The notes under the pieces were generated by a model. The model was not told the origin of the DNA and did not search any database. It saw only the letters and a program-made list of their open reading frames with translations. Below, piece by piece: positions 44,156-55,458 of a stretch of 64,000 bases of DNA; within the stretch, counting starts at the first letter, position 1, and each line of letters opens with the position of its first letter. The position numbers and the translations under genes are program-made. The stretch comes from Spodoptera frugiperda. Its lineage: Eukaryota > Arthropoda > Insecta > Lepidoptera > Noctuidae. The stretch is taken from contig NC_064240.1 in NCBI RefSeq assembly GCF_023101765.2, positions 2,666,001 to 2,730,000 of the forward strand, written 5' to 3'.

Positions 44156-44330
44156 TAGTTGGCGCGGTGGTTGTGTAGCGGGTTCGATTCAGATTCACAC
44201 GAAGCAACTCTTTGGGTGTGATCCACAAATTGTTGTTCCGGATCCGGCTGTGATGTGTGTATGTGAAATTGTATGTAATGGCACCCATGGCACAGAAGAA
44301 AATCCAAGCGTGAGGCAATGTTTAAAAAAA
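44156..44330 (+). mobile_element. K SINE, near full length
   Basis: AGTTGGCGCGGTGGTTGTGT, AGCGGGTTCGATTCAGATTC with box GGTTCGATTC(A) at 44181-44191, GCAACTCTTTGGGTGTGATC, CACAAATTGTTGTTCCGGAT, GCACCCATGGCACAGAAG, GCGTGAGGCAATGTTTAAAA. tRNA-like head and A-rich end. The 112-codon frame across it is not a gene. Confidence 0.85.
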
Positions 44331-44556
44331 TATCGAATTATTATTGTTTTTTTCAGTTTACAAAACTTTAACGACTGTTTGTTTCAACCATTTCTAAACC
44401 TTCTTTTAATTAATAGTTACTTAGCTTAAGAAAACCTTAACTAACCCCTTATCTTTAAAACAAAAAATGTCGCCACACTTAGCACAACAGTTCTTTAATA
44501 TTTAAAAGTTGTTATAAATTTAACATTCAGCACATTAATAATATCAGTCAACTTCA
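44331..44556. other. Unassigned spacer
   Basis: Nothing recognised. Confidence 0.35.
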
Positions 44557-44704
44557 TTTGTTTGGATGTTTGTCCAAAATCACATTAAAACTACTGAACG
44601 GATGTTGATGCAAGTTGGTTTACAGACAAGGTATGAGCTGACTTGGGTGAAAGGATACTTTTTATCCCACGGGAAGGTAGCAAACCACTGGCAGAAGCTA
44701 GATT
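44557..44704 (+). repeat. F1 repeat, longer copy
   Basis: TTGTTTGGATGTTTGTCCAA, ACTGAACGGATGTTGATGCA, GACAAGGTATGAGCTGACTT, GGGTGAAAGGATACTTTTTA, TCCCACGGGAAGG, GCAGAAGCTAG. Confidence 0.75.
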
Positions 44705-44805
44705 TTAATAAGAATTCCACAATATTATAACGTCAAAATACCTAAACATAACACAAATATTTAAACTTCACAGTTTGAACTGAAAACTAGTGCAGTAACA
44801 TTCGG

Positions 44806-44850
44806 TAAAGTTGGACATTTTACCGGACGGTAATCATAATGGGATGGCCA
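44806..44850 (+). repeat. J-like words
   Basis: GGTAAAGTTGGACATTTTAC and CGGACGGTAA include GGTAAAGTTG and an inverted TTTTACC, like the J pairs near the left end. Confidence 0.4.
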
Positions 44851-45995
44851 CTTAGTGTAATTTGTTTTGTAATACTAACACACTCATACCAACTTTACAC
44901 TTTCATATTATTGTTTAATTTTTACAATGAATGCTATCATTTATATTCCATTTGAATTTCATTAACCTGTTTTCCGTTAATTAATGGGTACTTGACCCCA
45001 ATAGCCTGAATTGATTGCGATCATGGCATTCGGAACGTCAGTTTGAGTAAAAAAAAATATTGAACATTTTACCGCCATCGGGGAAAGGAACGATTTTTTG
45101 TTTTTTTTTTTTGTTGTTGTTTGTTTGTGGGTTTTTTTCGTTTTAAATATAGAAGCGTGTTCTATTTTAGGTGAATGTATTTTTTGCGCGAATTGAGAAA
45201 TTTTTATTTAATTTTACATTGTCGATTCTTTCATTTTTTTTTTTCATATTTATGAAATTTCGATATTTTTATTTTATGCAAATTATAAAACAATAGAAAT
45301 AAATACCTATAGCACCAATGATTCAATAATAATTATGAAATAAACTATACTAAATAGGTCCAAGATTAGTGAAACAGTGACAAAAATCATTAAGATAAAA
45401 TTTATCAACACCTCTTTTTCCGTATTTATAAAATTTCTATATTTTTATTTTATGCTAGAGCATTTATCATCACCTAGAAACACCTAGAAAACAAATCCAC
45501 TAGAAGCGACAACTTCATAACTTTCCAAACAACTTTACGCAGCTCAAATCCTATTACTTTTCCCTCGAGTTTCCTTTAACTACTTGTCTGTGTTTCACAT
45601 AGCGTTTCCATTCGATACATAATTCATTGTTCGTTGGTCCCGATATTGAGTAGACGGTATACTACCCATCGATCTTTTTAATGAAAATTTATACGAGAAA
45701 ACGTCACGAGCAGGATTTACGCTAACTTTATTAAAGAAGAAAGGGTTACGGAATATTGTTGCGGTTAATTTTATGCATCTTAAGTAAGTTTTGAAGAATT
45801 ATACCACTCGGGTGTTGAAGAGCCACTTTGGTTTCTGTCAGTTGTGTATTATTTACAAACTATATACTAAAGTTAGTCAACTTTCAAATATAGTTTTGGT
45901 TGGTTTTAATACAATATGATATTTAGTAGTTGAAGTGCGGTATTCTCGTGATTAATCCAATAAGTTTTTTATAGTTTTTTAGTAAACAAGTTGAC
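44851..45995. other. Unassigned A/T-rich stretch of about 1.1 kb
   Basis: Long T runs near 45097-45140. The word TTATAAAATTTCTATATTTT and near variants recur (45250, 45427), too short to call. Confidence 0.4.
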
Positions 45996-46250
45996 GGATC
46001 CCCGGTAAGCAATAACGGTAAATCACCTAAATGGTAATCAATCGGCGCCGCCGCGGTGCCGATTACCATTGCCAGACACCAGATGACGTTACAAGTGCGA
46101 TGCCGGCCTTTTGGGGGTTAAGAATTGGGGGTTATTGGGAAGGGAGGTAATAAGACTTCCGGTAAACTCACTCACCACGAAAGCGTTGTTTCACGTCAGT
46201 TTCTTTGAGGCCGTGGTATCACTCCGGTCATTTGTGCCGAAGCATGACAC
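45996..46250 (-). mobile_element. C element, near full length, minus orientation
   Basis: CCGGTAAGCAATAACGG, AATCACCTAAATGGTAATCA, TGCGATGCCGGCCTTTTGGG, GTTATTGGGAAGGGAGGTAA, AAAGCGTTGTTTCACGTCAG, GGCCGTGGTATCACTCCGGT, GTGCCGAAGCATG. Confidence 0.85.
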
Positions 46251-46974
46251 ATTATCTATTGGTATGATAATTCGCTTAAAAGTTTTTCATAAACGTAGCG
46301 TAATCTTTGGAAACATCCTTGAAGTTTTGCAGTGCGAAGGCCTAAGTACCTACCGAAATCTTTGAAACTAAACTTACCCAAGGGTCGCGATCTAAAAAAA
46401 GAACTTCAAACAAAAATAGAAGCCAGTGCCTAACCATCTCTCTTTTTTATTTCTTCCATAATTACTCCAGAGTTACAACTGACAAAATTTCTTTAAATAA
46501 TTAGGATTCTTTATTACCTTAATTCAAAGTTAGCCAATGCCAGTCAATTATTCACGGAATGTTGTTATTAGACCTTTGACATCAAGGGAACCGTAAAACC
46601 TAAGAACCTATTAAATGCACCCGACGTTGGCCATCACCAGGAGACAACAGCAAGGAACTTTGGACCTTAAGTCTGTATAGTAAGAAGTGAAATAGCATGA
46701 ACTGAAAAGTGGTTAGAATGTGGCCTCTTGAATTGAAGCCTTGCTGTAATTTGTAACACTTAGGCACTGTGAATGGAATGTATACGATTATTTGGGAATG
46801 GAAACTGGGATTTATCTTCGATCGTGCGTCTGTTGTCTGTTGTCTGATGAAATAAATAATGTTGTAGGTCCTTAGACTACATGATATTATAATAAGAGTG
46901 ATATTATTATAACTGGGCTTAATTTCAAAGTGGACATGCAATATTAGATAGGTACCTTAGTTCAGTAGGTACCT
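46251..46974. other. Unassigned stretch
   Basis: A 113-codon minus frame (46600-46941) is the longest here. It has no motif or splice context I can support. Confidence 0.4.
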
Positions 46975-47137
46975 TAGAGACCACTAAAAATCACCCTGTT
47001 CCTACTCCTTCTTTCAGCCGTACCTCCGGTAACCCGTTAGGTCGTCTGCAGCTCCAACTCCTTAGTTAATCTTTTTTGAAGGGAGAAAATCATCCAATGA
47101 CTTTTCCCACCTTAAGCGAGGCGAGAGGGAGTAACGT
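46975..47137 (+). mobile_element. Two half A elements, permuted order
   Basis: First comes an A 3' half (GACCACTAAAAATCACCCTG, TTCCTACTCCTTCTTTCAGC, GGTAACCCGTTAGGTCGTCT, GCAGCTCC). Then TTTTTTGAAGGGAGAAAATC and GCGAGGCGAGAGGGAGT give an A 5' half. Two copies, one 5'-truncated and one 3'-truncated, in tandem. Confidence 0.85.
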
Positions 47138-47721
47138 TTCGTGCTCTGCTAGCTTTGTGAAGCTTTCATCTGAGAAACAAATGTAAGATTTAAACTTTTT
47201 TGCTTTGACCTATAGTTATTTGATTTATAAATAGATTTTAGGTTTACGAGTAAATCGATACCTTTACTTAAAACACGTGCGCAGCTATTACTCCGTTTTA
47301 CGATGACATTGTCTCGTTAGTCGTCTATGTCTAAGTTTACGATCACGACATTCAACCCACTTTTTCCCAAGTATTTAACTTAAAGGTCATGGCCCTTGAA
47401 ACTTTAGGTACGTTAATAAAAAAAACATTTCAATTATCAACGTTATTTCCTCATCCTTAAGGCACTAAATGACCTATTGTCCCATCTATCTTTTGTTAAA
47501 AAAATATTTGATACAATTTCCTCCTTCGATTTTCCAAAGTACATGATAACGGTCTTACATTATTACTCATAAGTTATTTATAAATAATTGAAACATACAT
47601 CATTGTCGTCCGCATTTTTTTATATCCCATATTTCTTGCGAAGATACTTACCTACTTGATATTTTATGAACTTCCCAGGAGAACTACTTTTTTCCTGGCT
47701 TGTAACAAAAAATAACAACGT
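47138..47721. other. Unassigned stretch
   Basis: Nothing recognised. Confidence 0.4.
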
Positions 47722-47827
47722 GATCGTCATAATGTCGACAGATGAGTTAATACTATTCGCACCTTCTATGTTCGAACATAGAAGGTGCGAATAGTTGTAA
47801 AATAAAATGAAAGTTAAAATGACGATC
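47722..47827. repeat. Nested hairpin with a 44-bp perfect palindrome
   Basis: Positions 47752-47795 are exactly self-complementary with no loop (arm ACTATTCGCACCTTCTATGT plus TC). Outside it GATCGTCAT (47722-47730) pairs with ATGACGATC (47819-47827). A perfect spacerless palindrome of this length is rare by chance and unstable in cloning. Confidence 0.9.
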
Positions 47828-48240
47828 TAAAGGAAAAAAAAAGTCACAAATTATTTATATCAAATAGACCGAGAAGGCACGTTTGAACGTCAAAGCAAAT
47901 GTTACAATATTTAAAAAAGAACAAAACGTCTATCTGTCTGTCAGTCCTGTAGTGAAGCTCGTTCTAAAGTGTAGATTCCATGGAGAGCAAGAAACTCCAT
48001 ATAGGTTACTCTTTTTCAATCAGGTTCACAATACAATTCTTGGTTACATTGTTTGTGCTTTGATCCTAGAAACTTGAAACAAGCACAAAGAGTATCTGAA
48101 TACTCTGAATATGAAACAAATAAGCAATAAATCATGTTCTCTATACTTGTCTTGTACGGTATGGACACAGTCCTTCGTTATGTGCATTCTGCAAATAAAA
48201 TAGCATTCGAATGAATATTGAAAAATGTACTGCTTTAAAT
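47828..48240. other. Unassigned stretch
   Basis: Nothing recognised. Confidence 0.4.
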
Positions 48241-48392
48241 TTCTCGTTGGTCGAGAGGTCGCAAGTGCGACTTGGGGACTTGGGTTCGTTTCGGAGATTA
48301 GTGAAAAGTGGGTGTACATTGTATAGCGGTATTACATACCATAAATGTGCACCTCCCGCCTACCCCTTCGGGGATAAAAAGCGTGACGCTGT
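48241..48392 (+). mobile_element. B SINE with internal deletion
   Basis: TTCTCGTTGGTCGAGAGGTC, GCAAGTGCGACTTGGGGACT, GGGTTCGTTTCGG, then directly GTGAAAAGTGGGTGTACATT, GTGCACCTCCCGCCTACCCC, TTCGGGGATAAAAAGCGTGA. Head and tail are joined and the AGCACGGAGTCTGG core is missing. Confidence 0.85.
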
Positions 48393-48705
48393 TATGTTAT
48401 TATTATGTTGATTCGCATCATCTATGGATTCCCACAATCTTGGTATTTAGAGATAAAGTTTCGAAGATCTTCATTCGAACGTTTTACGACACCACAAGGC
48501 GACATGTCGACTGTTAGCTAAATTCCCGTTTACGTTAATGTTCCCGGTTTTACTGTCGCGTACGATTGTTGCGATGCGTACCGGCTTTTATTGTCATAGG
48601 TTCTTTACATGAGACGACTGTAAAACTAAATTGTATTCGTTTAGCCTCGTTTTATATTCAACTATACGCACATTATTTTCACTTTGAGTAAAGAGGTCTG
48701 ATTTA
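48393..48705. other. Spacer between two opposed B SINEs
   Basis: No repeat recognised. A forward B copy ends to the left and a reverse copy starts to the right, so the tails face each other across about 310 bp. Confidence 0.4.
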
Positions 48706-48945
48706 ACGCGCCTTTTATCCTTGAAGGGGTAGGCAGAGGTGCACATTACGGCACGTAATGCTGTTATACAATGTACACCCACTTTTCACCATAAGTCCCA
48801 TGTAATAAGGGGTGAGCCTAATCATATACCGGACACAATTCCAAACTCCATGCTACTACTGAGAAAAAAATCAAAAAACCGAAAAAAAAAAAAACAGTAA
48901 TACTTTGTCCAACACGGGAATCAAACCCGACACCGCCGCGAGCCC
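48706..48945 (-). mobile_element. B SINE, minus orientation
   Basis: Minus strand: GGTGTCGGGTTTGATTCCCG, AGTATTACTG, a T run, TAGTAGCATGGAGTTTGGAA, TTACATGGGACTTATGGTG, GTGCACCTCTGCCTACCCCT, GATAAAAGGCGCG. B-box variant GGTTTGATTCC. Confidence 0.88.
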
Positions 48946-49264
48946 GTAATTGCGATTAATTTATTAATTGTAAAATTCCCGTGAAATTCTCATGGCAGTG
49001 TTTCCGAATCTTATTACCAAATTCATGCTATTTGTGTTCCAATTTGCGGAGACGTCTTTCAATTTTGTTCGCGATGTTTGCCCTTTGATATTTGGATCGA
49101 GGAAGTTTGAGTAATTGAGAATGATGACGGCGATCACTTTTAATTACAACTAATGATCGTTAAAATCGAGATTTCAGGGATTAATAGACCCGACGATTTA
49201 AATCGTTTTAATGTTGCTTATAATTGTGAAGGTTGAAATTGCTTCTTTATCGTAATGGCTGGCT
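48946..49264. other. Unassigned stretch
   Basis: Nothing recognised. Confidence 0.4.
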
Positions 49265-49408
49265 CTGGAGCTGCGAACTAGCGGGTTTACCGGGGCTCCG
49301 GCTCGAAAAATAGGAGTAGGAATGGGGTGGTTTTTAGTCAGTAAGAGTCTGACATTCCCTCTCGGCTCGTCCAGGGCGGGAAAAGTCATTGGATTTTTCC
49401 GCCTTAAA
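49265..49408 (-). mobile_element. A element, minus orientation
   Basis: CTGGAGCTGCGAACTAGCGG, GTTTACCGGGGCTCCGGCTC, GGGGTGGTTTTTAGTCAGTA, TCTCGGCTCGTCCAGGGCGG, AAAAGTCATTGGATTTTTCC. Confidence 0.92.
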
Positions 49409-50670
49409 AAAATCCTAATGACCGGTAGGATGATTGTTTGCCACAAAATTGTGGTTTCTTTTCTTGTGTGATGTCAAATAATGAAAATACATGAGTAATG
49501 TTTTAGTATAACCCACCAAACGAACATAAAAATAAGAATTTGTCATCTATCCCATTCATTTAAGCTCATAGTAAACGACAGTTACTTTATGGGGCTAAAA
49601 TAAATACACAAACAAAACAGTTCCTAATAAAGTGCACATTACTTCCGAAATAAGTTACATATTATGAAACATAGTTACCGTGAAATTCGAAAATGTTGTT
49701 ACAGTAAGGTCCACTATTTCGTAATTGCTTTTCGTCTCTGTAGCTATAATTATAATATACTGAGTACTGAGTGCTCAATTGCTGGAACAATCAAATCACT
49801 AGTGATTACCAAAGCGTGGGTCCTATGCTCCTTCTACCATCATTTAGGAAAAGGTTACTAAACGTTATGGAACTTAACGGATTTTTCGAACTTAATCAGA
49901 TTACTCACGTATCTGTTTGACGACTAGTTTCAAGCCATGCTAGACTAGTACTCGAGTAGTTTCAAGTCATGCTAGAGTTCTAGTTCTCATGTTAGAGTTC
50001 TAGAATAAGATGATACATTAATTATTTGTTGGTGATCTATACAATGTGTTTCCTTGCGTACTAGGTAGGTGTAGGTACAAAGTAACCATTCAATATATTA
50101 AAATTACTTAACTGACAAATGTAGACTTAAGTTCTTTAGAATGGTATTTGATTAAAAGCGAACGAAATTTTACGCTTATGTTGGCTTTTAATATTAATTT
50201 TAACAACTTACTGATTACGTTATAAAACTTGGTATCGAATTTATTTAAACTAGTATTGTACTAAATGAGTAGAAAATTGTTCTTTATTTTCAGATTCTCC
50301 AAAACTTTATAATTATAAATACTTATTAGTACTTAAAGCACTGTAGCATATAAATATTTCGGGAATAAACATTTTATGCTAATGAAGTGTTTGCGTGTAT
50401 TCACGTCCAGTTGCGTGAGCCAGGATATTTATTTAAACAAATAAATAGCTCCATAATTATATAATTAGCCATATTTGATTATACAATGATACTGTTTAAT
50501 TTCCTAATTAATACTTTTTATTTATAGTTAGTATTTATGCACGTATTTCATTAAAAAGGTTAAATAAAATTGTTTTATTAAGGTGAGTAAACGGTGGGTA
50601 AAGAACGTATTTAAACATTTATGTTAAAAAGGCCAATATATTATTATTTATACCTCTACTATAGAAACAT
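49409..50670. other. Unassigned stretch with a short local duplication
   Basis: At 49922-50004 GTTTCAAGCCATGCTAGA and GTTTCAAGTCATGCTAGA, then CATGCTAGAGTTCTAG and CATGTTAGAGTTCTAG form overlapping direct repeats. Nothing else recognised. Confidence 0.45.
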
Positions 50671-50768
50671 TTTGGAGCCGAAGTAGGAACGGGGTGGTTT
50701 TAATCAGTAAGGATCTGACACTCCATTTCGTCCAAGGTGGGAGAAGTCATTGGATGATTTTCCCCTCT
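50671..50768 (-). mobile_element. A element 5' part, minus orientation
   Basis: TTTTGGAGCCGAAGTAGGAA, CGGGGTGGTTTTAATCAGTA, TTTCGTCCAAGGTGGGAGAA, GTCATTGGATGATTTTCCCC. Confidence 0.88.
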
Positions 50769-51474
50769 AAAAAACTATAGAAACTTTGAAGAATGAAAAT
50801 ATTTTGTGTTATGTTTACATCCACAGAAATCCCCACAGATCAATTAATTAATCGACAATACTATTTATCTATCAACACAATTAATAACAGCAAAATTTCC
50901 TATCGTAGGCAAAGCCTTCATCAGAACTCACAACTATAGAAAAACAGTACAAAAAGACGTCAAAGTCACATAAACTTTTAAAGTTCGCGTCAAGGCCAAA
51001 CACGAAGAGTGTTTTCTGAAGCATCAAAACAATAGAAAAGTTTCGAAACTGCCAATCATGTCAAATTTTAACACTCCAAGAGTTTGATGTAGAGCCCGTC
51101 TTAGGTCTGCCTCCAGCAATATCAGAACTGCCAAAATTAATACGATCCAGCTTTGATAAAGTGAGTGGGAATTTTGACATTTTAAAGTGTACTCCTTAAT
51201 AATTCCTTTGAGATGCAAGCAAAACATGATTATTAAAGTTTCATCGATTCCTGTCTATCGTTAAAACTAATTTGTAATTAAGACAGTTCGATGTTAAATA
51301 AGATAAACGTGACGATGCTTTCGTCAACTGTCTTAAATCTCGCAACGTTTATCAAAACAAATTCAATTTAATATCATTTATCTACATTACCTACAATGTT
51401 TGCATCAATATCTTCACTACCGCAGACTAAAACTCGACATCCCCGAAAAAAAATACTAGCCGTTTTTTTAGGGT
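50769..51474. other. Unassigned stretch
   Basis: Nothing recognised. Confidence 0.4.
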
Positions 51475-51580
51475 TCTTTTAAACCAGACATGTGCTATGC
51501 TACGTTACTGTGGATACGCGTTTGGCTTCCACCACTAATATTCATTGGTACACATAGCTCAGCACTAATGATAAACAGAT
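51475..51580 (-). repeat. H repeat, third copy
   Basis: ACATGTGCTATGCTACGTTA, GGATACGCGTTTGGCTTCCA, TTGGTACACATAGCTCAGCA. Both ends match parts of 25940-26236, with the interior collapsed. Confidence 0.6.
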
Positions 51581-51594
51581 AAATGATAAATGCT

Positions 51595-51960
51595 ATGTTC
51601 TTTAATATAGATTATAAAATAACACTTTTACACGTGCAATATTTCAAATAGCTAGATTAGGCCGGCATTTCCTATCTGACTACTCTGAGAAGAAATGCCG
51701 AAACAAACTCAGAGGTCATAGTCTCTTTTAAAGTCCAGACAAAATCAATTAGAGATGTCGGAGAACCGTGCAAGTTTATTCTGTAGTGGTCTTTTGAGGA
51801 AAGAACCACAGCAGTTTGAGCGGACCTGTTCAGATGGCAGCACGCATGTGTCAGTTTACAATTAGTCAGCTGACGGCTGTTGCTGGATCCGACGAACAAT
51901 ACTGCAAAAGAACATTTACTTAGGCCACACAAATGCTCACACTGTCAGAACATAATTAAC
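51595..51960 (-). mobile_element. Possible retroelement 3' region with a conserved-looking hairpin
   Basis: AGGCCGGCATTTCCTATCTG, CTCTGAGAAGAAATGCCG, AGGTCATAGTCTCTTTTAAA, GTCCAGACAAAATCAATTAG and ACGTGCAATATTTCAAATAG. I associate this word order, reversed, with a common moth repeat, but there is no second copy here. CGGCATTTC and GAAATGCCG form a stem. The 86-codon minus frame inside is probably not a host gene. Confidence 0.4.
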
Positions 51961-52125
51961 TAAAAGTGAAATGACTAGGCAAACTCTCGCACGGTCCTCA
52001 AACTAACAATTTTAAAAACAATATGCGTCAAAAAAAAAAAAATATCGAATGATATTAATGTATATCATGTCAAATTGTATAAAAATGTAACTTGTGTTAC
52101 AAACATGTCAACAACTGTGTGGACA

Positions 52126-52326
52126 TTATAGCGTCTCACTCCCAAGCCTGATATCATCTAAGTAGTCTTTAATTTTATAAAAAGCTTTACTATACAGTTT
52201 TTCTTTAATAACATTTTTAAATTTATTCAGGCTCAAACTTTGAATATCGCTGGGAATTTTATTGTAAAAGCGTATGCATTGACATCTGAACGAACTAGTG
52301 GAAACAGACTCAGCTAAGCTATGTTT
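52126..52326 (-). pseudogene. Non-LTR retrotransposon, C-terminal coding remnant
   Basis: The minus frame ending at TAA (52126-52128) reads HSLAESVSTSSFRCQCIRFY, NKIPSDIQSLSLNKFKNVIK, EKLYSKAFYKIKDYLDDIRL, GSETL. The pattern (R)xxxFYNKIPxxIQxLxxxKFKxxxKxxLxxKxFYxxxDYL is the usual end of insect non-LTR reverse transcriptase proteins, just before the natural stop. A stop lies upstream where H-like sequence takes over (AATATGGAATGATGCGTGCT), so the rest was lost by truncation or by insertion. Confidence 0.8.
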
Positions 52327-52395
52327 TTAATATGGAATGATGCGTGCTATGGATGTGTGCTATAGATGCTTGCTTAGGCTTAGTCATACACAATC

Positions 52396-53731
52396 TCTTT
52401 AGAGAAATATCTCTGCAATTTAAAAAAGGAAATGAAATGTATTCCATTCTTGTTTATGGTTCTTTTCAAAAGTACAAGGCGCTGTGAAGGTTGACAACTG
52501 CGTCATGGCGGCCCTATTACCATAAACAACTCGTTACACGGTCCATTCGGTTACACTCAAGTGTGCAAACTGAATTTACTTTTGTTGAAAGAATGAGACA
52601 CTTGTTCAGTTGTGAAGTTTGTGAACTCTCTGTAATACACACTTGTCATGGTTATGAAGTTCCTGAGAGACAATGAAGTATGCGTCAGTTAAGTAAAGTT
52701 AGTCAATCGATTATTATTTCTTTATTTTTAAATATCGAAAATGTGAGCGAATCCTCAAACGGATAGTTTCTACGCTTACAGTTTTTATAAAAAAAATCAT
52801 AAATGAATTTGTGCCAAAATAAATTGTTTTTAATCGACTTAAAAACAGTATGTTCTTAGTTTAAACTGTATGTATGTTTGCATGTTTGTGCATAGTATTT
52901 TTAGACGAGATGATTTTAGGTATATTACCTGTCCGTAAATAAAAGGAGATAGTAAAGAAAATTAGAGGGTTAAAAAAGTTATGTAACTTAGAAGTACGTA
53001 GACATACAACCACTGTTAATTTTTATCAAACAATAAATTATTATCTTATCTTTTGGTAATACATCGTAAAGCGTCTTTTTAGTTCAAATCAAACATCATA
53101 CTAACTTACTGAAGCTATCCTTACTACTTAGTAAGGATTAAAAATAAACTACACCACATTCTTTTTCACGCACAAACCACATTAAGCCGCATTCGTTCGC
53201 ATGAAAAAACCTGAAACTTTTAATCCTGCACAAAAGTTTATTGGATTCAAATAAAAAGTTTGCATGTAACTGTCCAAAATTTTATTATAAGCGCTTTGAA
53301 ACCAAAAAGTTTCGAGCCCAAAAAGGCTGAATGTCAAACAAGCACTCGCACTGTTGACTGAGGGAATTTAAAACTAGACTCCACCATTTGGACAGGACAG
53401 ATAAAATATTTTATTTTATAATAAAATGTTTCGTGCTATGAATATTGTATTTTCTGATATTTACACCACGCCGTGGACAAGCTTATTGCTATTCATATGG
53501 CATTCATCTAGATTCTAGATGTGTATGACTAAGTGCTAAATTATTGAGAACTAAGTTCTTTCACACCCGTTTTCTGTATCTGAAATTTTTAGCGTTATAT
53601 TATGAATTTGAACTATATTGGTACTAAAACGTTGGTCATTTAAAAACGTAATAACTTTGACACTGAACCTCAAACTCTTGACGTCATCTCAATTATTTTG
53701 CGCAGTTAGAAGTTTACCGCAAGACGTCTGT
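52396..53731. other. Mostly unassigned; F2 fragment and one TGACGTCA
   Basis: 52836-52895 (ATCGACTTAAAAACAGTATG, AACTGTATGTATGTTTGCAT, GTTTGTGC) is an F2 piece. TGACGTCA lies at 53679-53686. Nothing else recognised. Confidence 0.45.
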
Positions 53732-53810
53732 ACATCATCAATCATCATCAGCTTTTGCTCGTCCACTGCTGGACATAGGCCTCTCCAATGACACGCCTTT
53801 ATGTTCGATT
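53732..53810 (-). repeat. Retroelement end fragment (CTGCTGGACATAGGCCTCTCC type)
   Basis: CATCATCAATCATCATCAGC, TCGTCCACTGCTGGACATAG and GCCTCTCC. This is a very common insect repeat end that I know from non-LTR element remnants, here about 80 bp. Strand is by convention, with the CATCAT run as the tail. Confidence 0.65.
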
Positions 53811-53849
53811 TTCCACTAATTCTACGCATGCTTATAAGTTAACATTTTT

Positions 53850-53950
53850 TATGAGCTGGTTAAAGGAGCAGACGGTTCAACCTGATTAAGCAATCGGCGC
53901 CGCCCATAGACACTGGCCTTTTTAGGGTTAAGAACCCCAAAAAGCCCTCA
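53850..53950 (-). repeat. C tail fragment, minus orientation
   Basis: GGAGCAGACGGTTCAACCTG, AATCGGCGCCGCCCATAGAC, ACTGGCCTTTTTAGGGTTAA match the reversed C tail with a deletion between GACAC and GGCCTTT. Confidence 0.65.
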
Positions 53951-54441
53951 AGAATTTAATGGATTTGGAGATGGGAGTGATTAAAGATTGGTGCTTCAGT
54001 TAAAAATGTCGGTGTCAATTATGTAGAGTAAGTATTCATATCACCATACATATTAACAAATATAATATACAAAAAATATACCTAGTCATAAAAGTCGTGA
54101 ACAACAAACAAAACATAACACTTCAAACTTGTATACAAAAACGTGTCAACTTTCAACCGTTTATCGCAAAATCGCAACAAACTCTGTGTATTGAAGGGAA
54201 AACAGGCGAAGTTCACAAATTTACAATATCAGCTAGGTAACGTAGGCTGCCTAATAGCCGGTCATTATAACTTTGGGCTGTTATTAGTTATTTTAGACAC
54301 TCTCAACGTTGAAGCCAGGATACATATCCCCTAGTATATTATATAATAGTGTTGTAACTATTTTCTGGACCCTTGATAACTAATTTAAAACGTTGTTTAG
54401 AAGTTGAATGTTACCCGTATAGCCTGTTATTTAGTCATTAA

Positions 54442-54662
54442 GTGTGGGAGAGCCATGCTTCGGCACGTATGTGCCGGCTAGACCGGAGTGATACCACGGC
54501 CTTACAGAAAATCAACGTGAAATAACGCTTGCGTTGTGTTTCGTTGAGTGACTGAAGTTTCAGGAGGCTTAATTACCCACCTTTTAATCTTCCCAATGCT
54601 CGACAATGCACTTGTAATGCCTCTGGTGTTTTGGGTGAACATGGGCGCCGTTGATTTTACTA
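54442..54662 (+). mobile_element. C element, tail-truncated
   Basis: GTGTGGGAGAGCCATGCTTC, ACCGGAGTGATACCACGGCC, ACGTGAAATAACGCTTGCG, GTTTCAGGAGGCTTAATTAC, GCACTTGTAATGCCTCTGGT, GGGCGCCGTTGATTTTACTA. Confidence 0.88.
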
Positions 54663-54843
54663 AGATATAATGAAATAATGTAACCCAGAATTGTATTGAG
54701 CTTCGTGACTGAAAAAGAGTTCACCTATAGTTTCTTGTTCTTTCTTCGCCATAGGAATCTACATTGTGAAACGAGTAAAAAATAGCTTCACTATGAGAAC
54801 TTGACTGACAGACAGACATTTGTAATATTATACTAGTTGCAAT

Positions 54844-54901
54844 GACGTTCAAAATTGCCTTCGTGGTCTATGTGAAATAAATACTTTTGTTTTTGACTTT
54901 G
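54844..54901 (+). repeat. Q element, second copy
   Basis: TGACGTTCAAAATTGCCTTC, GTGGTCTATGTGAAATAAAT, TTTGTTTTTGACTTT. Counterpart of the insertion at 8054-8110. Confidence 0.65.
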
Positions 54902-55458
54902 AAATAGGTATTATAAATAAATAGGCACATTATTAATCTACATGTTTCTCGACAATGACTAGAGGTTAACAAAATAATGAAACGAGATTAAAAAAACAAG
55001 AAATACTTTTGTAGACATTTAATTACAATTTCAACCAAATATAGCGAAAGATTAATTTTCTTATTCATTTCATTTCATTTAATATACTTTTAATAAGAAA
55101 GTGGATACAATGGGTACTCCAATGTTTTCAAGCACAAAATACTTTTGATCTGAGAAAATAAATTATGTTTTTGAATGTTAAATTACTTACGTACTTATGG
55201 AATTGTTAATTTTGCGTTGCTTTGGATGACAGTCCACGTGTCAGAGTCACAAGAGATGACTGGCTGTTTAAAAAAAACTTATTATTGTAGTTCATAGTTT
55301 TCGACTTAGCTTTTGAAATACAAATATGTCATTATAAATTGATGCGTATATCATATTATAATGTTACGCATGAGTACAATAATCCATTAACAATTTAATC
55401 TTTTATAATACGAAATTTGAACAATAACAAACAAATATAATAGTTTTATATGGGGATA
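54902..55458. other. Unassigned stretch
   Basis: Nothing recognised. Confidence 0.4.

Noticed and set aside
44091..44429. 112-codon plus frame
   Set aside because: Runs through the K SINE; its middle part is SINE head and body.
46600..46941. 113-codon minus frame
   Set aside because: No recognisable motif, no splice signals and a composition expected from AT-rich DNA.
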